This document shows positions 1-8,712 of a stretch of DNA of 27,161 nucleotides, piece after piece. The position numbers and the translations under genes were made by a program. The DNA comes from a virus. The DNA is taken from the IMG/VR virus record IMGVR_UViG_3300029309_000287, positions 1-27,161 of that record, one strand, 5' to 3'. Each line of letters starts with the position of its first letter. Positions within the stretch are counted from its first letter, which is position 1. The notes beneath the pieces were generated by a model. It made no database searches. It was given only the letters and a program-made list of their open reading frames with translations, and was not told where the DNA came from.

Positions 1-180
1 TATTTAAATCTGACACAATGTCTGATGTAGCAAGTGTGTTAATATCACTTACAATATCGGATGTTGCGAGTGTATTTAAATCGCTCACAATATCGGATGT
101 TGCTAAAATGTTTAGATCTTCAATTACAGCCGTTGTTGCAACTGTGTTTAAATCACTTACAAAATCAGACGTTATCAAAC
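1..180 (-). repeat. 36-bp tandem repeat in the tail fibre gene
   Basis: Five consecutive 36-bp units start at 1, 37, 73, 109 and 145. On the minus strand they encode 12-residue units of the form (T/S)D-(I/F)-VSDLNTLA. The second and third units are the most alike; the fourth has diverged most (AVIEDLNILATT). Units run past the left edge. In-frame repeats of this kind normally form fibre shaft and can change copy number by slippage or recombination. Confidence 0.85.
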
Positions 181-1219
181 TAGATTTTGCAGCGACTGAA
201 TTTATGTTTGTTGCATTTCCAGCTACCGCATTTATATTAGCTTGATTGCTTGACGCTACAGTAATGGTTATAAACGCAGAACCATTAAAAACTTTCATCT
301 CACCATCTGTTGTATTAAAATATAGCGCTCCTGTTATCAGTGCATCACCGTCATTGTCAGTTGATGGGTCACTAGACTTTGCGCCTAAATACCTATCGTC
401 AAGATTATCAAAACTTGCAGCTGCATTTGTGGCTGACGTTGCAGCCTCACTAGCCTTAGTTGTTGCAGTCGTAGCGCTTGTTGCTGCCTCGCTTGCCTTA
501 GTCGTTGCCGTAGTCGCAGACGCAGCCGCAGCAGTTGCGGATGTTGTTGCAGATGCAGCATCAACCAACAAATCCCATTTTGCACTGTCGGTGTTTGTTG
601 TTAGTGGCTGTGAGCCAGAGCTAGTATGCGCTGTGTTCGCTATAAAGATATTGTTCGTGCTTGTATCTTTTACAATGTCTCGCACCACGTAGCTCGTAGA
701 TGCACCCCAGTTCCCTTTAAATATACCAATCGCTTGCGTAATGCTTACGTTACCAGATCCATCAAAAGCAAAGATTTTGTTTGCTCGATCTGTTGCAGAG
801 ATCGTAAACTCAGAACCAGTTAGCGTGTTTGTACGTGACGCCTTGATAGCACGTCCTAGCTCTTCCTCATGCTTTTGTGTCATAAAGACTAACTTATCTA
901 ATGCTTCTTCTAGCGATTGCGCCGGAAACGGATCATTAGGGACGAGATCTAGACCTTGCGTAAGAGGCTGCTCACGTATGATAACTACCGTAACACCGCT
1001 TGCTGGAGCAGAGCCAAACACCACGTTACCGCCGCTAGCTACGCCTACACCTGTTACTGTGTAGTGTGTCGTTATAGTTTGTGTTGTTTCAGTACCATCT
1101 GCTGCCCTAAGAATAACTGTTAAATCATCCTCGTCAAATATCTTGAACGTATAAGCAAACGTGGTTAGCGAACCGTTGCCACTGTAACTTACTTTGTTTG
1201 TGCTACTACTTACTGTCAT
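1..1219 (-). CDS. Tail fibre protein, T7 gp17-like N-terminus (partial, C-terminus off the left edge)
   Basis: Reading from ATG at 1219, the frame stays open for 406 codons to the window edge, so the C-terminal receptor-binding part is missing. Residues 1-125 (start MTVSSSTNKVSYSGNGS) have the pattern of the T7-type tail-fibre N-terminal domain that docks on the tail tube. Residues about 167-217 (W170, Y176, H197, W214) look like a small carbohydrate-binding-module fold. Residues 220-268 are an Ala/Thr/Ser-rich stretch with a 14-residue repeat, probably coiled coil. Residues 297-315 carry the common fibre motif LYFNTTDGEMKVFNGS. The end of the visible part repeats a 12-residue unit, T-S-D-I-V-S-D-L-N-T-L-A. 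A GAGG ribosome site lies 7 nt before the ATG. It follows the last internal virion gene after 51 nt, as gp17 follows gp16 in T7. Role: host receptor binding. Confidence 0.9.
   Translation of the reverse strand, partial: MTVSSSTNKVSYSGNGSLTTFAYTFKIFDEDDLTVILRAADGTETTQTITTHYTVTGVGVASGGNVVFGSAPASGVTVVIIREQPLTQGLDLVPNDPFPAQSLEEALDKLVFMTQKHEEELGRAIKASRTNTLTGSEFTISATDRANKIFAFDGSGNVSITQAIGIFKGNWGASTSYVVRDIVKDTSTNNIFIANTAHTSSGSQPLTTNTDSAKWDLLVDAASATTSATAAAASATTATTKASEAATSATTATTKASEAATSATNAAASFDNLDDRYLGAKSSDPSTDNDGDALITGALYFNTTDGEMKVFNGSAFITITVASSNQANINAVAGNATNINSVAAKSSLITSDFVSDLNTVATTAVIEDLNILATSDIVSDLNTLATSDIVSDINTLATSDIVSDLN
438..521 (-). repeat. 42-bp tandem repeat encoding an Ala/Thr-rich fibre segment
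   Basis: Two adjacent 42-bp units, 438-479 and 480-521, encode near-identical 14-residue blocks (ATTATTKASEAATS). They lie in a longer Ala/Ser/Thr-rich stretch typical of the coiled-coil linkers of phage tail fibres. Silent differences between the copies suggest the duplication is not very recent. Confidence 0.75.
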
Positions 1220-1270
1220 GTTACATCCTCTACTAAGAGTGTTTTACCACGAATTTAATGATTTGAACAG

Positions 1271-3793
1271 TCATCTAAAACCTCCACCTGTCGCAACGAC
1301 ACTTGATGGCGGTACTATAAAGTCTTGATTATTGTCGCGCCGTATTCTTTGTTCCATACGCTGTAGATACCCTGGGTTGATTGTTTCTTGCAACTGATAC
1401 CATATCATATAATCAAGTGCTTGTTGCGTATAAAATAAATTTGCCAGTGGCGTGTTGCTTTTTAAAAACCGTATTGCATCACCACGTACATCTTCATCAC
1501 CAGTTAGTAGCTGATCTCTTGTACGTAGCAATAAATCTATTCCCTCAAATCCAGCAGATATGCCCGGCCCTATCGCTGTTTCCAGTGTGCCACCACCAAA
1601 TCGAGTTGCACGACCAAACAAGAAATCGCCGTATATACCAAGCCCACCGCCTTGCAATGCAGCAGCTAAGAAAGCTTCTGGTGAAGCTGGTCTAGGCTCT
1701 CTGCCCTTCATAACCTCTTTTGCTTGCATAACAAAGTAACCCATAGTGGTAGTGCCAACTATCGTGTTTATTAAGCCCAGATTGCCACCCACACCTCTGG
1801 CAAAAATCTCACGTTTGTTTTTAGCTCCTGTGCCATACGCATGGCGTCCTATATTCTTAGTAATACCTAACACACCAAAAGATTTGAATTGACCGACAAA
1901 ACGTATTGCCTCACCAGCAAAAGTACCGGGTCTATATCCTTGTCGTAGTATTGCACGTTCTCTTGCGCCGGGAGATGGTACGGAAAACTCTGCTTCGTTT
2001 GTAAGCAAGTTAAACATATTCTCTCTAACGCTTTCGTCTGGTATTTCACCAGGCACAATGTAATCCCTACCGTCTGGTCCTTTCTTTACACCCTTGCGTA
2101 CCGCGTTCCATTTGACCGCATCTATGCCATAGATACTTAGCAGCCGTTGCAAATCAGGCGCAAGATTATCAAAAGTCTTACTAGCCTCTCTGCCTAGATC
2201 ATTAGCAATCATAAGCGTAACACCACGCTTGTTAGCTTCTGTCCAAGGCTGTAATAAGTTTAGCTTAAAGAATTTGTTTAACAGTTTTGATGTATTGCCT
2301 GGTATATCATCTGAGGCATTGAACCGTGACATAAAATCACCTAACTGACTTTCTAAGCCAACTCCAAGTCTATCTGCAAACTCACGCATTTCACCTTGGT
2401 TCATGCCTCGAAACAAAGCACTAAAGCTATCACCCCAAGCGTCCATAAGACTACGACCCTGATACATACGATTTGATGCCATAAACGCTACATCAGAAAA
2501 AGCAGACACAGCAGCACCACCTAGTTTTGCCATCGTTTGTATTGCTCTATATCCATGCAACCAACGAGCTAATTTAGTGTGAGATCCAATGTTTACGTCA
2601 CCTGTAACCTCGGCAATCATAGCGTCAAAGTTAAGTATTGAACCTTCACGTTTTAATCTTTTTACTTTTTTAGGATCACTTCGGTATTTTTTAAGAAGTT
2701 TCTTTTGCGCTTTTTTAAACATTGCTTCTGGGTTTGTGCCAAATTGTTCTAACAAAGCAATAGATCTAAATGATGATTGTAAATCTTGCACAAAAGCCTC
2801 ACGCAATGAACCACGTCCAAACTGTTGATCGTACTCATACCAAGTATCTGCATCTTTAAAAGTAAACACAGCACTTTCACTTCTAGCTTTTGCTAAGTTT
2901 TGTGGCCCTGTAAATGCTTTAGAAAGTTCTGTAGTATCGGTACTTAGCCTTACGCCTGTTGTTATAGCTTCATAAGATCTTTCAAGAAAAGCTTTTCTTT
3001 GAGCCGCAACTTTTCGCGCTAACGTTAAATCAGTGCTTTCATCCGAAAGATCAAAAGATCCTTTAGCTGTTTTTGACCAATTTATACGTTCCTCTTCTGA
3101 CATATACTTTACCCACGCATCTTTACCTACGTTTGTCATTTTACGCGGATCATGGCTTGCTCTAACAACACGACCTTCTTTTAATCGTATAAACGCACCA
3201 GCTTTGTTTTCTCGTTGCAAAGCAGTACGTTGATATTTAAACATAATCTTTGCAATTTTCTGTGCTTTAGGACTTGCATTAATATCTGTCTCTGGCACTT
3301 TTTTATTTAAATTTGCTAATGCTCTTGAGACTTCTAGTTCAAGATCTCCGCGCATTGTATTAAACTCAGTATGAAGCTTTGCTTTTTTTAAGTCGGCAGT
3401 AAAACCACCAAAGTATTGACCGCCTAGTGAGTTCATAAGGCTATCAACAGATCTAAGAGCGCCTTCAAAACCAGCGTTTACACCAACCAACGCCGCTTCT
3501 AATCCTAATGACGGATCGTTTACAGCTTTGTCTGCTCGATCTGCTAGTTCAAGCAAATTCTTTTCGCGTAAAATATTTATATAACGATTGCGTTTTTCTA
3601 TCTTAGCAGCAAGCTCTGCTTCTTTTATAAGATACGCACCACGCTCAAATATGTTTTCTTCTACGGACTCTAACTTACTTGCGGCTCTCTGTGCGTTTTT
3701 AGCAGATTGCAGATCCTCAATAATATCAGATAGCTCTTGATCTGTAAGTCTGCCGTTGTTTGCGTCATCTATAAGTTTTAAACAATCTGCCAT
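1271..3793 (-). CDS. Internal virion protein, C-terminal gp16-like
   Basis: The start chosen is ATG at 3793 (MADCLKLIDDANNG), giving 840 aa. It forms a TAATG overlap with the preceding gene and has GAGGG 5 nt upstream; an earlier start at 3811 would overlap that gene by 19 nt. The protein is large and mostly helical, with a few hydrophobic stretches (around AKLGGAAVSAFSDVAFM and, late in the protein, LINTIVGTTTMGYFVM). Near the C-terminus is the segment TPLANLFYTQQALDYMIWY followed by NPGYLQRMEQRIRR, a pattern seen at the ends of large podovirus internal or ejection proteins. It is the last of four internal virion genes, directly before the tail fibre. By position it corresponds to the C-terminal part of T7 gp16, which enters the cell and helps form the DNA-ejection conduit. 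No enzymatic domain is recognised. Confidence 0.8.
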   Translation of the reverse strand: MADCLKLIDDANNGRLTDQELSDIIEDLQSAKNAQRAASKLESVEENIFERGAYLIKEAELAAKIEKRNRYINILREKNLLELADRADKAVNDPSLGLEAALVGVNAGFEGALRSVDSLMNSLGGQYFGGFTADLKKAKLHTEFNTMRGDLELEVSRALANLNKKVPETDINASPKAQKIAKIMFKYQRTALQRENKAGAFIRLKEGRVVRASHDPRKMTNVGKDAWVKYMSEEERINWSKTAKGSFDLSDESTDLTLARKVAAQRKAFLERSYEAITTGVRLSTDTTELSKAFTGPQNLAKARSESAVFTFKDADTWYEYDQQFGRGSLREAFVQDLQSSFRSIALLEQFGTNPEAMFKKAQKKLLKKYRSDPKKVKRLKREGSILNFDAMIAEVTGDVNIGSHTKLARWLHGYRAIQTMAKLGGAAVSAFSDVAFMASNRMYQGRSLMDAWGDSFSALFRGMNQGEMREFADRLGVGLESQLGDFMSRFNASDDIPGNTSKLLNKFFKLNLLQPWTEANKRGVTLMIANDLGREASKTFDNLAPDLQRLLSIYGIDAVKWNAVRKGVKKGPDGRDYIVPGEIPDESVRENMFNLLTNEAEFSVPSPGARERAILRQGYRPGTFAGEAIRFVGQFKSFGVLGITKNIGRHAYGTGAKNKREIFARGVGGNLGLINTIVGTTTMGYFVMQAKEVMKGREPRPASPEAFLAAALQGGGLGIYGDFLFGRATRFGGGTLETAIGPGISAGFEGIDLLLRTRDQLLTGDEDVRGDAIRFLKSNTPLANLFYTQQALDYMIWYQLQETINPGYLQRMEQRIRRDNNQDFIVPPSSVVATGGGFR

Positions 3794-5634
3794 TACGCCC
3801 TCGCCGTACAAATAGCTGCAACTCTTGTAAGCTCTTGATATGCCTCAGCTTTTTCTTCTATCTGACGTATCTCTTCAAGCTCTTTGAGATCTTCTGCATC
3901 TAAATCGCCGTTTTCCTCATACTGTCTTATGATTGCTTCGTTTTGCTCTAACTCAGCATCAAACTCAAATTCATCTTGCACTTGCGGCAACAATTCGTCA
4001 AATCTTTCTGCCGAGTTTACATCTGCACCTACATCGTTTGTCGGTGATGCAGCATAGCGAGCTAAAAACTCTGCTTCTGCTTGTTCAAGCTTTATACCAA
4101 CATCATAAGCAGCTTCCTCAATATCATCACCAGTACGCATCATACGGTCTGATATAATCGCTACCTCTTCATCTGTAAGCTCACGACCTTGCGTTTCTTT
4201 AATCTGTTGACGTATGGCTTCTCGATTTGCCATTTCTTTTTCAAAATCATTTTGCGCTGCAACGGTAGATCGCCATTGTAACGCTAGGTCTTGATCTTGT
4301 TCTGCAAAAGTATAGTTGCCCTTTGAGGTTTCTCGTAGCTTGTCTATAAGCTCATTTGTATCTCTGTTTTTTAAATAACCAGCTTCATGTGCAAGCTCTG
4401 CCATTTGATCTAAACTCATGCCATCTGGGTTGCTTATACCAGAAACATACGTCTGACCTCTGTAGTAACCTTTGATACCTTTTACGTCAAAGCTTTTTAG
4501 CTCTCCACGAAACGTTGTATCCTGATCGTTTATACCGCCTTGTTGTCTTACAAATCTCCCTAAGTCCATTGGTTGTGGCATAGATTTTGGCAAAACAGGA
4601 CTTACATCTATTTCATTATCTGTCACAAACTGGCGCAAGACAGTATTGGCTACATTATGTTTTCCTAGTATCTTGTAGTTTCTAAGAATGTTTTGCCGTG
4701 TACGTTCTGACTTTGCTAATGCTTCTGCTTCGCTAATACGTTGTGGCTCAGGAAATATGTCATCTGGCACACCACTATCACGAGCAATCTCTTTTATATC
4801 TAGCCGTCTAGCGGTAAAGCCAGCGATAGTACCAATGCCAGACCCAAGCAATGTTCCTACGCCAACATTAAGCAATGCCTCGCCCATGCTATAATCAAGC
4901 TGTAGTTGTTGCGATAATCCGTAGTACAAAGGTTCTGTAACTAGAGATCCGGCAAGACCTTCCGCAGCACCTATAGCAGTACGCCCTTTTATTTTGCCAA
5001 ATCGAGCAACGGTAGCTGCACGTCTTGCTTGTCCAAAATACGGTATAAATGCTGCACCAAGTTCTATAGGGTCCGTTGCAGCCGCAAGCAATGCACCTCC
5101 TAGCAACGCAGTATAACCAGCAACACCATCTAAACCTTTTTCAAGTATTGCATTGCGTACAAGCTCTTCTCGTACATTCTTAACAAGCATTTCTGCTACT
5201 TCTCGTGACTCTGGTTTGTCAAACGTATAGAAGTCACCGTATTCTTCGTTTAATGCTTCAGTAGTAATCAACCTACCATCGTCAATCATTTTCTGAGAGT
5301 AATAATCGCGCTGTGTTTCTTTTTCTTTGTATAGCTGATCTATTTCACCAAGAAGCTGCTCTCTTTTAATAGGATCAGTTTCAATATCTAACTGCGCTTC
5401 AAGCCCTGACTTTCTTAAATCACGCTGTCTTTGTTGTTCTCTAAACTCTTCTTTTTCTTCTTCTGTCGCGTTGTTATATAAACTGTTAGATGTTTTGTAC
5501 GATTGAGACAGTAAGTTGCCCACGGTGGGAGCTTCGAGTGCTTGCTTAAATACTTGCCCAGCCGAAATACTTAAATCAGCAAACCCGGTAGCCCTGACTA
5601 CTGCACTATCTTGATTTAACGGACGTGGACGCAT
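3793..5634 (-). CDS. Internal virion protein with membrane-active segments
   Basis: 613 aa. Residues 55-115 are highly charged and coiled-coil-like. Three hydrophobic, Gly/Ala-rich stretches follow at about 169-199, 219-241 and 250-273, the kind expected of ejection proteins that insert into the host envelope. The second half is acidic and helical and ends in a Glu-rich coiled coil. It is coupled by TAATG to the 840-aa protein downstream. The two together (1453 aa) are about the size of the single T7 gp16 (1318 aa), which suggests a split gp16 equivalent; that is inference from order and size. I see no lysozyme or transglycosylase motif, although T7 gp16 has one. Role inferred: genome ejection. 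Confidence 0.72.
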   Translation of the reverse strand: MRPRPLNQDSAVVRATGFADLSISAGQVFKQALEAPTVGNLLSQSYKTSNSLYNNATEEEKEEFREQQRQRDLRKSGLEAQLDIETDPIKREQLLGEIDQLYKEKETQRDYYSQKMIDDGRLITTEALNEEYGDFYTFDKPESREVAEMLVKNVREELVRNAILEKGLDGVAGYTALLGGALLAAATDPIELGAAFIPYFGQARRAATVARFGKIKGRTAIGAAEGLAGSLVTEPLYYGLSQQLQLDYSMGEALLNVGVGTLLGSGIGTIAGFTARRLDIKEIARDSGVPDDIFPEPQRISEAEALAKSERTRQNILRNYKILGKHNVANTVLRQFVTDNEIDVSPVLPKSMPQPMDLGRFVRQQGGINDQDTTFRGELKSFDVKGIKGYYRGQTYVSGISNPDGMSLDQMAELAHEAGYLKNRDTNELIDKLRETSKGNYTFAEQDQDLALQWRSTVAAQNDFEKEMANREAIRQQIKETQGRELTDEEVAIISDRMMRTGDDIEEAAYDVGIKLEQAEAEFLARYAASPTNDVGADVNSAERFDELLPQVQDEFEFDAELEQNEAIIRQYEENGDLDAEDLKELEEIRQIEEKAEAYQELTRVAAICTARA

Positions 5635-5643
5635 TAGTTACCT

Positions 5644-8112
5644 TTATTGCTGAAAATACTGCTGTTGCGCTTCATCTATTCGTTTTTTTGCTTCTGCATC
5701 TAAATCACCCAACCCAGGCATATCCGTTTGTGTTGGTTCTACAATTAACGTTCCTGTGCCAGTGTATTGTGTCGGTCTGCTCTTGTATCCAATAGCAAAG
5801 TTTTCTTGTACTGTTTTAGGTGTAAGCTTTTCTTTGTTTGCCATAAGAGCCAACAAATCCATTTTTTCTAAATCTTTAAACATAAGCTCAAAAGCTTGTG
5901 TTCCATCGCCTATAAGAACAGGTATAAACGTACCCTCTAAGTTGTAATGCAATATAACACCGTCACCAGTGCCGTTGTTAAGCCACTTACCGTTGTTTAT
6001 TAATGCTTGTTGACTAACAGCAAGATTTTGAAAGCCCTCATATCTTGGGTCTGATAATGGCACAATATCAAATTGGCCTAATACATTTGGCTTCACGAGC
6101 GTTTGCAAAGATGTTGAAACATTCTCTGACTTAAATCCTTTTGGCACAATAAGGTTTTCATTTCTGCCAACCAAAACATCACCGGGGAAAATACTTTCTA
6201 CTGCTTTTTCTACAGCGTCAGCCACTTCCATATCTTGTGTTTTTACATAATAAAACGCAAGTTTTTCTGCCATATCACGTTGCTCATTTAGCAGTTTTAT
6301 AGAAGCTGCACCGTCACCACCTGTTACGTATGCAGCAGCATAATCTTCAAATAAAGGCAGATTGTTAAGTGTTTGTGTAACACCTGTAGTGCCTGATGTT
6401 TTAATAGACGGCAAACCTTTTTTGAGTTCTGCTAACTCTAAATCTTTAGTAGCAATCAAATCACCAGCAATCTTAAAATCATCAATAAACATCGCTTGTA
6501 CATATTCTTTTGATAATCCTTTGCGCCTTAAACTTTCAAAGAGAAATGCTCTATCCATTGGCGCAAGAAACAATTTCATGCGCTGTAAATACGCAACCGC
6601 ATCAGACGCCTCAACACCTTCAATGCTTTGTATCATTATATCTGCTTCTGCTTGAGAGAGTATTGGCGTATAGTTAAGTCCGTTTAAATCCTTAATTTTT
6701 TTACCAGCCTCTATTCTTTTTTCCAAACCACTTTGACCTGTGTTTATAGCTTCAATAGATAAATCCACAGGTTCTATATTTACGGTGTCCATCTTATTTG
6801 CCTCAGCAAAAGCAATAGCGTCACCTTTTACGTCAAGTTGCGTTGTTATGGCATCTCGCAAATCAACCGCCATTTTCAATGCTTTTTCTTCAAACTTCGT
6901 GTCAATACCTTCGCCACCACGCCCTTGCACTCCTTTTGCGTAGAAATCAACATAAGCGTCTATATTTTTTAATGTAGCTTCTCGCCCTAAACCAATTTTC
7001 AAAGAATTAAGTTGCTTTAAATCATTAAGATCTTCTACCATTTTAGCCCCCTTTTTGGGTTCTATGTTTGGCAGTATGCTTGCTACAGATGTTTCTAATT
7101 TTGTAATTGTTTCTTCAGATAAGGTTTGCGTAGGCAAATTGTCGGCATAAACACTTATTGATAATGATAATTCACTTCTATAAATTTCAGCAAGATCTTG
7201 TGCTTTTTGCTCTGCAATAGTTGGACCTTCTATAAAAGTTTGTTCACCACCAACAGCTTTTAACATCTTTACTTGATCTGATGGATCAAGCATTTTCATT
7301 AATCCGTAGACGTATGCAGCTTGAGAAGATGTTATAGCTTTTTCACCCATAGGCATTTCTTCTTGGCGTGGATCAAATAAGTCAGCAGGTAATCCATCAC
7401 GTAACGCACGTCTTACTTCATCAATAGCACGTACACCGCTTTCTGAACTATTAGCATAGTTTGTGAGCGCACGTACCGTACCGTTGTAAATCATAGCGTA
7501 TTGTTGTTTTGTAAGACTGCTAAGATCACCAGCCTTTATCTGTGCCATTTTCTGTGTATCGTTTACAACACCTTGCAATGCCATAGATATGACACTGAGA
7601 TCCTGACCATTTGCTATTTGGTTTTCAACGTCTGTTAGTTTTCTTTCTCTGTTTTGCAGAGAAGCAATCTCAACACGGCGATCAATGTCACCGCGTAATG
7701 CAAATCTATTCTGTATCTCTAACTGACGAAACTGCGACTGAAACTGTTGCTGTGCATATCTATCACGCCCTACTTTCTCAGATAAATCACGATACAGCTT
7801 ACTTGTTTCTCGCGTCCATATTGGATCATCACCATCAAGAACATTGCCATATTGATCTGATTTTGCAAGCTCTTCACGTCTCTCACGCAACGCCTCTTGT
7901 GCATCTAACAACGCATTATCAAGATTGTTCTTTGTTTCCATCTTGTAGCGAGTTGCTGCATACTCACCAACAGCAGCCAATGCAGCCTTTGCTGGTGCAG
8001 CCTTTGCCAACTCTTGTTCAGCTTCTCTAGCCACACTTCGCCTTGCACGTATAGGACGCCCCGGCATATCTGTACTAATTCTGCCTTCTGCTCGATATAC
8101 TGGTATTCTCAT
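5644..8112 (-). CDS. Internal virion core protein, gp15-like
   Basis: 822 aa, ATG at 8112 with AGGG 7 nt upstream. The N-terminus is basic (residues 18-30, RPIRARRSVAREAEQ) and is followed by long amphipathic helices rich in Gln, Arg and Glu (about 35-160). The rest is helical without signal peptide or clear membrane segments. Its position after the gp14-like gene and its size near T7 gp15 (747 aa) mark it as the second internal core protein, which in T7 forms part of the periplasmic tunnel. Identification rests on gene order, size and composition; no diagnostic motif is visible. Confidence 0.72.
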   Translation of the reverse strand: MRIPVYRAEGRISTDMPGRPIRARRSVAREAEQELAKAAPAKAALAAVGEYAATRYKMETKNNLDNALLDAQEALRERREELAKSDQYGNVLDGDDPIWTRETSKLYRDLSEKVGRDRYAQQQFQSQFRQLEIQNRFALRGDIDRRVEIASLQNRERKLTDVENQIANGQDLSVISMALQGVVNDTQKMAQIKAGDLSSLTKQQYAMIYNGTVRALTNYANSSESGVRAIDEVRRALRDGLPADLFDPRQEEMPMGEKAITSSQAAYVYGLMKMLDPSDQVKMLKAVGGEQTFIEGPTIAEQKAQDLAEIYRSELSLSISVYADNLPTQTLSEETITKLETSVASILPNIEPKKGAKMVEDLNDLKQLNSLKIGLGREATLKNIDAYVDFYAKGVQGRGGEGIDTKFEEKALKMAVDLRDAITTQLDVKGDAIAFAEANKMDTVNIEPVDLSIEAINTGQSGLEKRIEAGKKIKDLNGLNYTPILSQAEADIMIQSIEGVEASDAVAYLQRMKLFLAPMDRAFLFESLRRKGLSKEYVQAMFIDDFKIAGDLIATKDLELAELKKGLPSIKTSGTTGVTQTLNNLPLFEDYAAAYVTGGDGAASIKLLNEQRDMAEKLAFYYVKTQDMEVADAVEKAVESIFPGDVLVGRNENLIVPKGFKSENVSTSLQTLVKPNVLGQFDIVPLSDPRYEGFQNLAVSQQALINNGKWLNNGTGDGVILHYNLEGTFIPVLIGDGTQAFELMFKDLEKMDLLALMANKEKLTPKTVQENFAIGYKSRPTQYTGTGTLIVEPTQTDMPGLGDLDAEAKKRIDEAQQQYFQQ

Positions 8113-8116
8113 GTTA

Positions 8117-8704
8117 TTACCCTATTAAAGAACGTGAACGTGATGGTGGACGATATGTTGACGCAAAAGATTGACCCGAACCCAAAAAGTTTCTTTCATA
8201 TCCAAGTTGTGCTACTTGACCTAACCCACTTATCAAAGACGCTGTACCTTGAGCACGTAAACTAGCAGCAGCGCCGCCACCTTCCATACGTGCTAACTCG
8301 GCATTTAAACGAGCCTCTTCTTGAGCGTCACTTATTTGCAAGTTAACCATCTCATTATCAAATTCATTTTGAGCGTCAAAAAAATCAAACTCTCTTGCGT
8401 TAATTCGTAATAAAGCGAGTGGTGTGCCTCGGCTCATATCAAAGCCAGCGTACCCAGTATTAGCCCTTACTTCACTTTGTATAGTTCTTTCAAATTCTTC
8501 ACGATTTCTAATTTTATCAATAGCAAACTGTGCATTGATAATACCGCGTTGTCTTTCAAGCAAACCAATATCGCGCTCAATCATTTCTGCATTAAAGTTT
8601 GCCGCAGCTTGCGCTTTCTCAGCAGCTTTATCAGACGCATTTTTCTGTTTGATAGCGCCAGTTAATCCTGTGAAAACTTGTATTCCTGTGCAAACAGCGC
8701 CCAT
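8117..8704 (-). CDS. Internal virion protein, gp14-like
   Basis: 195 aa, almost exactly the size of T7 gp14 (196 aa), and in the same place between tail tube B and the gp15-like gene. GAGG stands 7 nt before the ATG. The N-terminus has a short hydrophobic stretch (MGAVCTGIQVFTGLTGAI), then a long helix rich in Ala, Glu, Asn and Gln, then GYAGFDMSRGTPLALL, a type of motif common in this protein family (new methylene-like GTP motif is not implied). The C-terminus is Gly- and Arg-rich, ending RPPSRSRSLIG. In T7, gp14 goes into the outer membrane during DNA ejection; the same role is inferred here. Confidence 0.75.
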   Translation of the reverse strand: MGAVCTGIQVFTGLTGAIKQKNASDKAAEKAQAAANFNAEMIERDIGLLERQRGIINAQFAIDKIRNREEFERTIQSEVRANTGYAGFDMSRGTPLALLRINAREFDFFDAQNEFDNEMVNLQISDAQEEARLNAELARMEGGGAAASLRAQGTASLISGLGQVAQLGYERNFLGSGQSFASTYRPPSRSRSLIG

Positions 8705-8712
8705 AATCTACC

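Noticed and set aside
246-692. Plus-strand open frame rich in Ala and Val
   Set aside because: It is the mirror of the Ala/Thr-rich tail fibre sequence on the minus strand, with no ribosome site and no recognisable domain.
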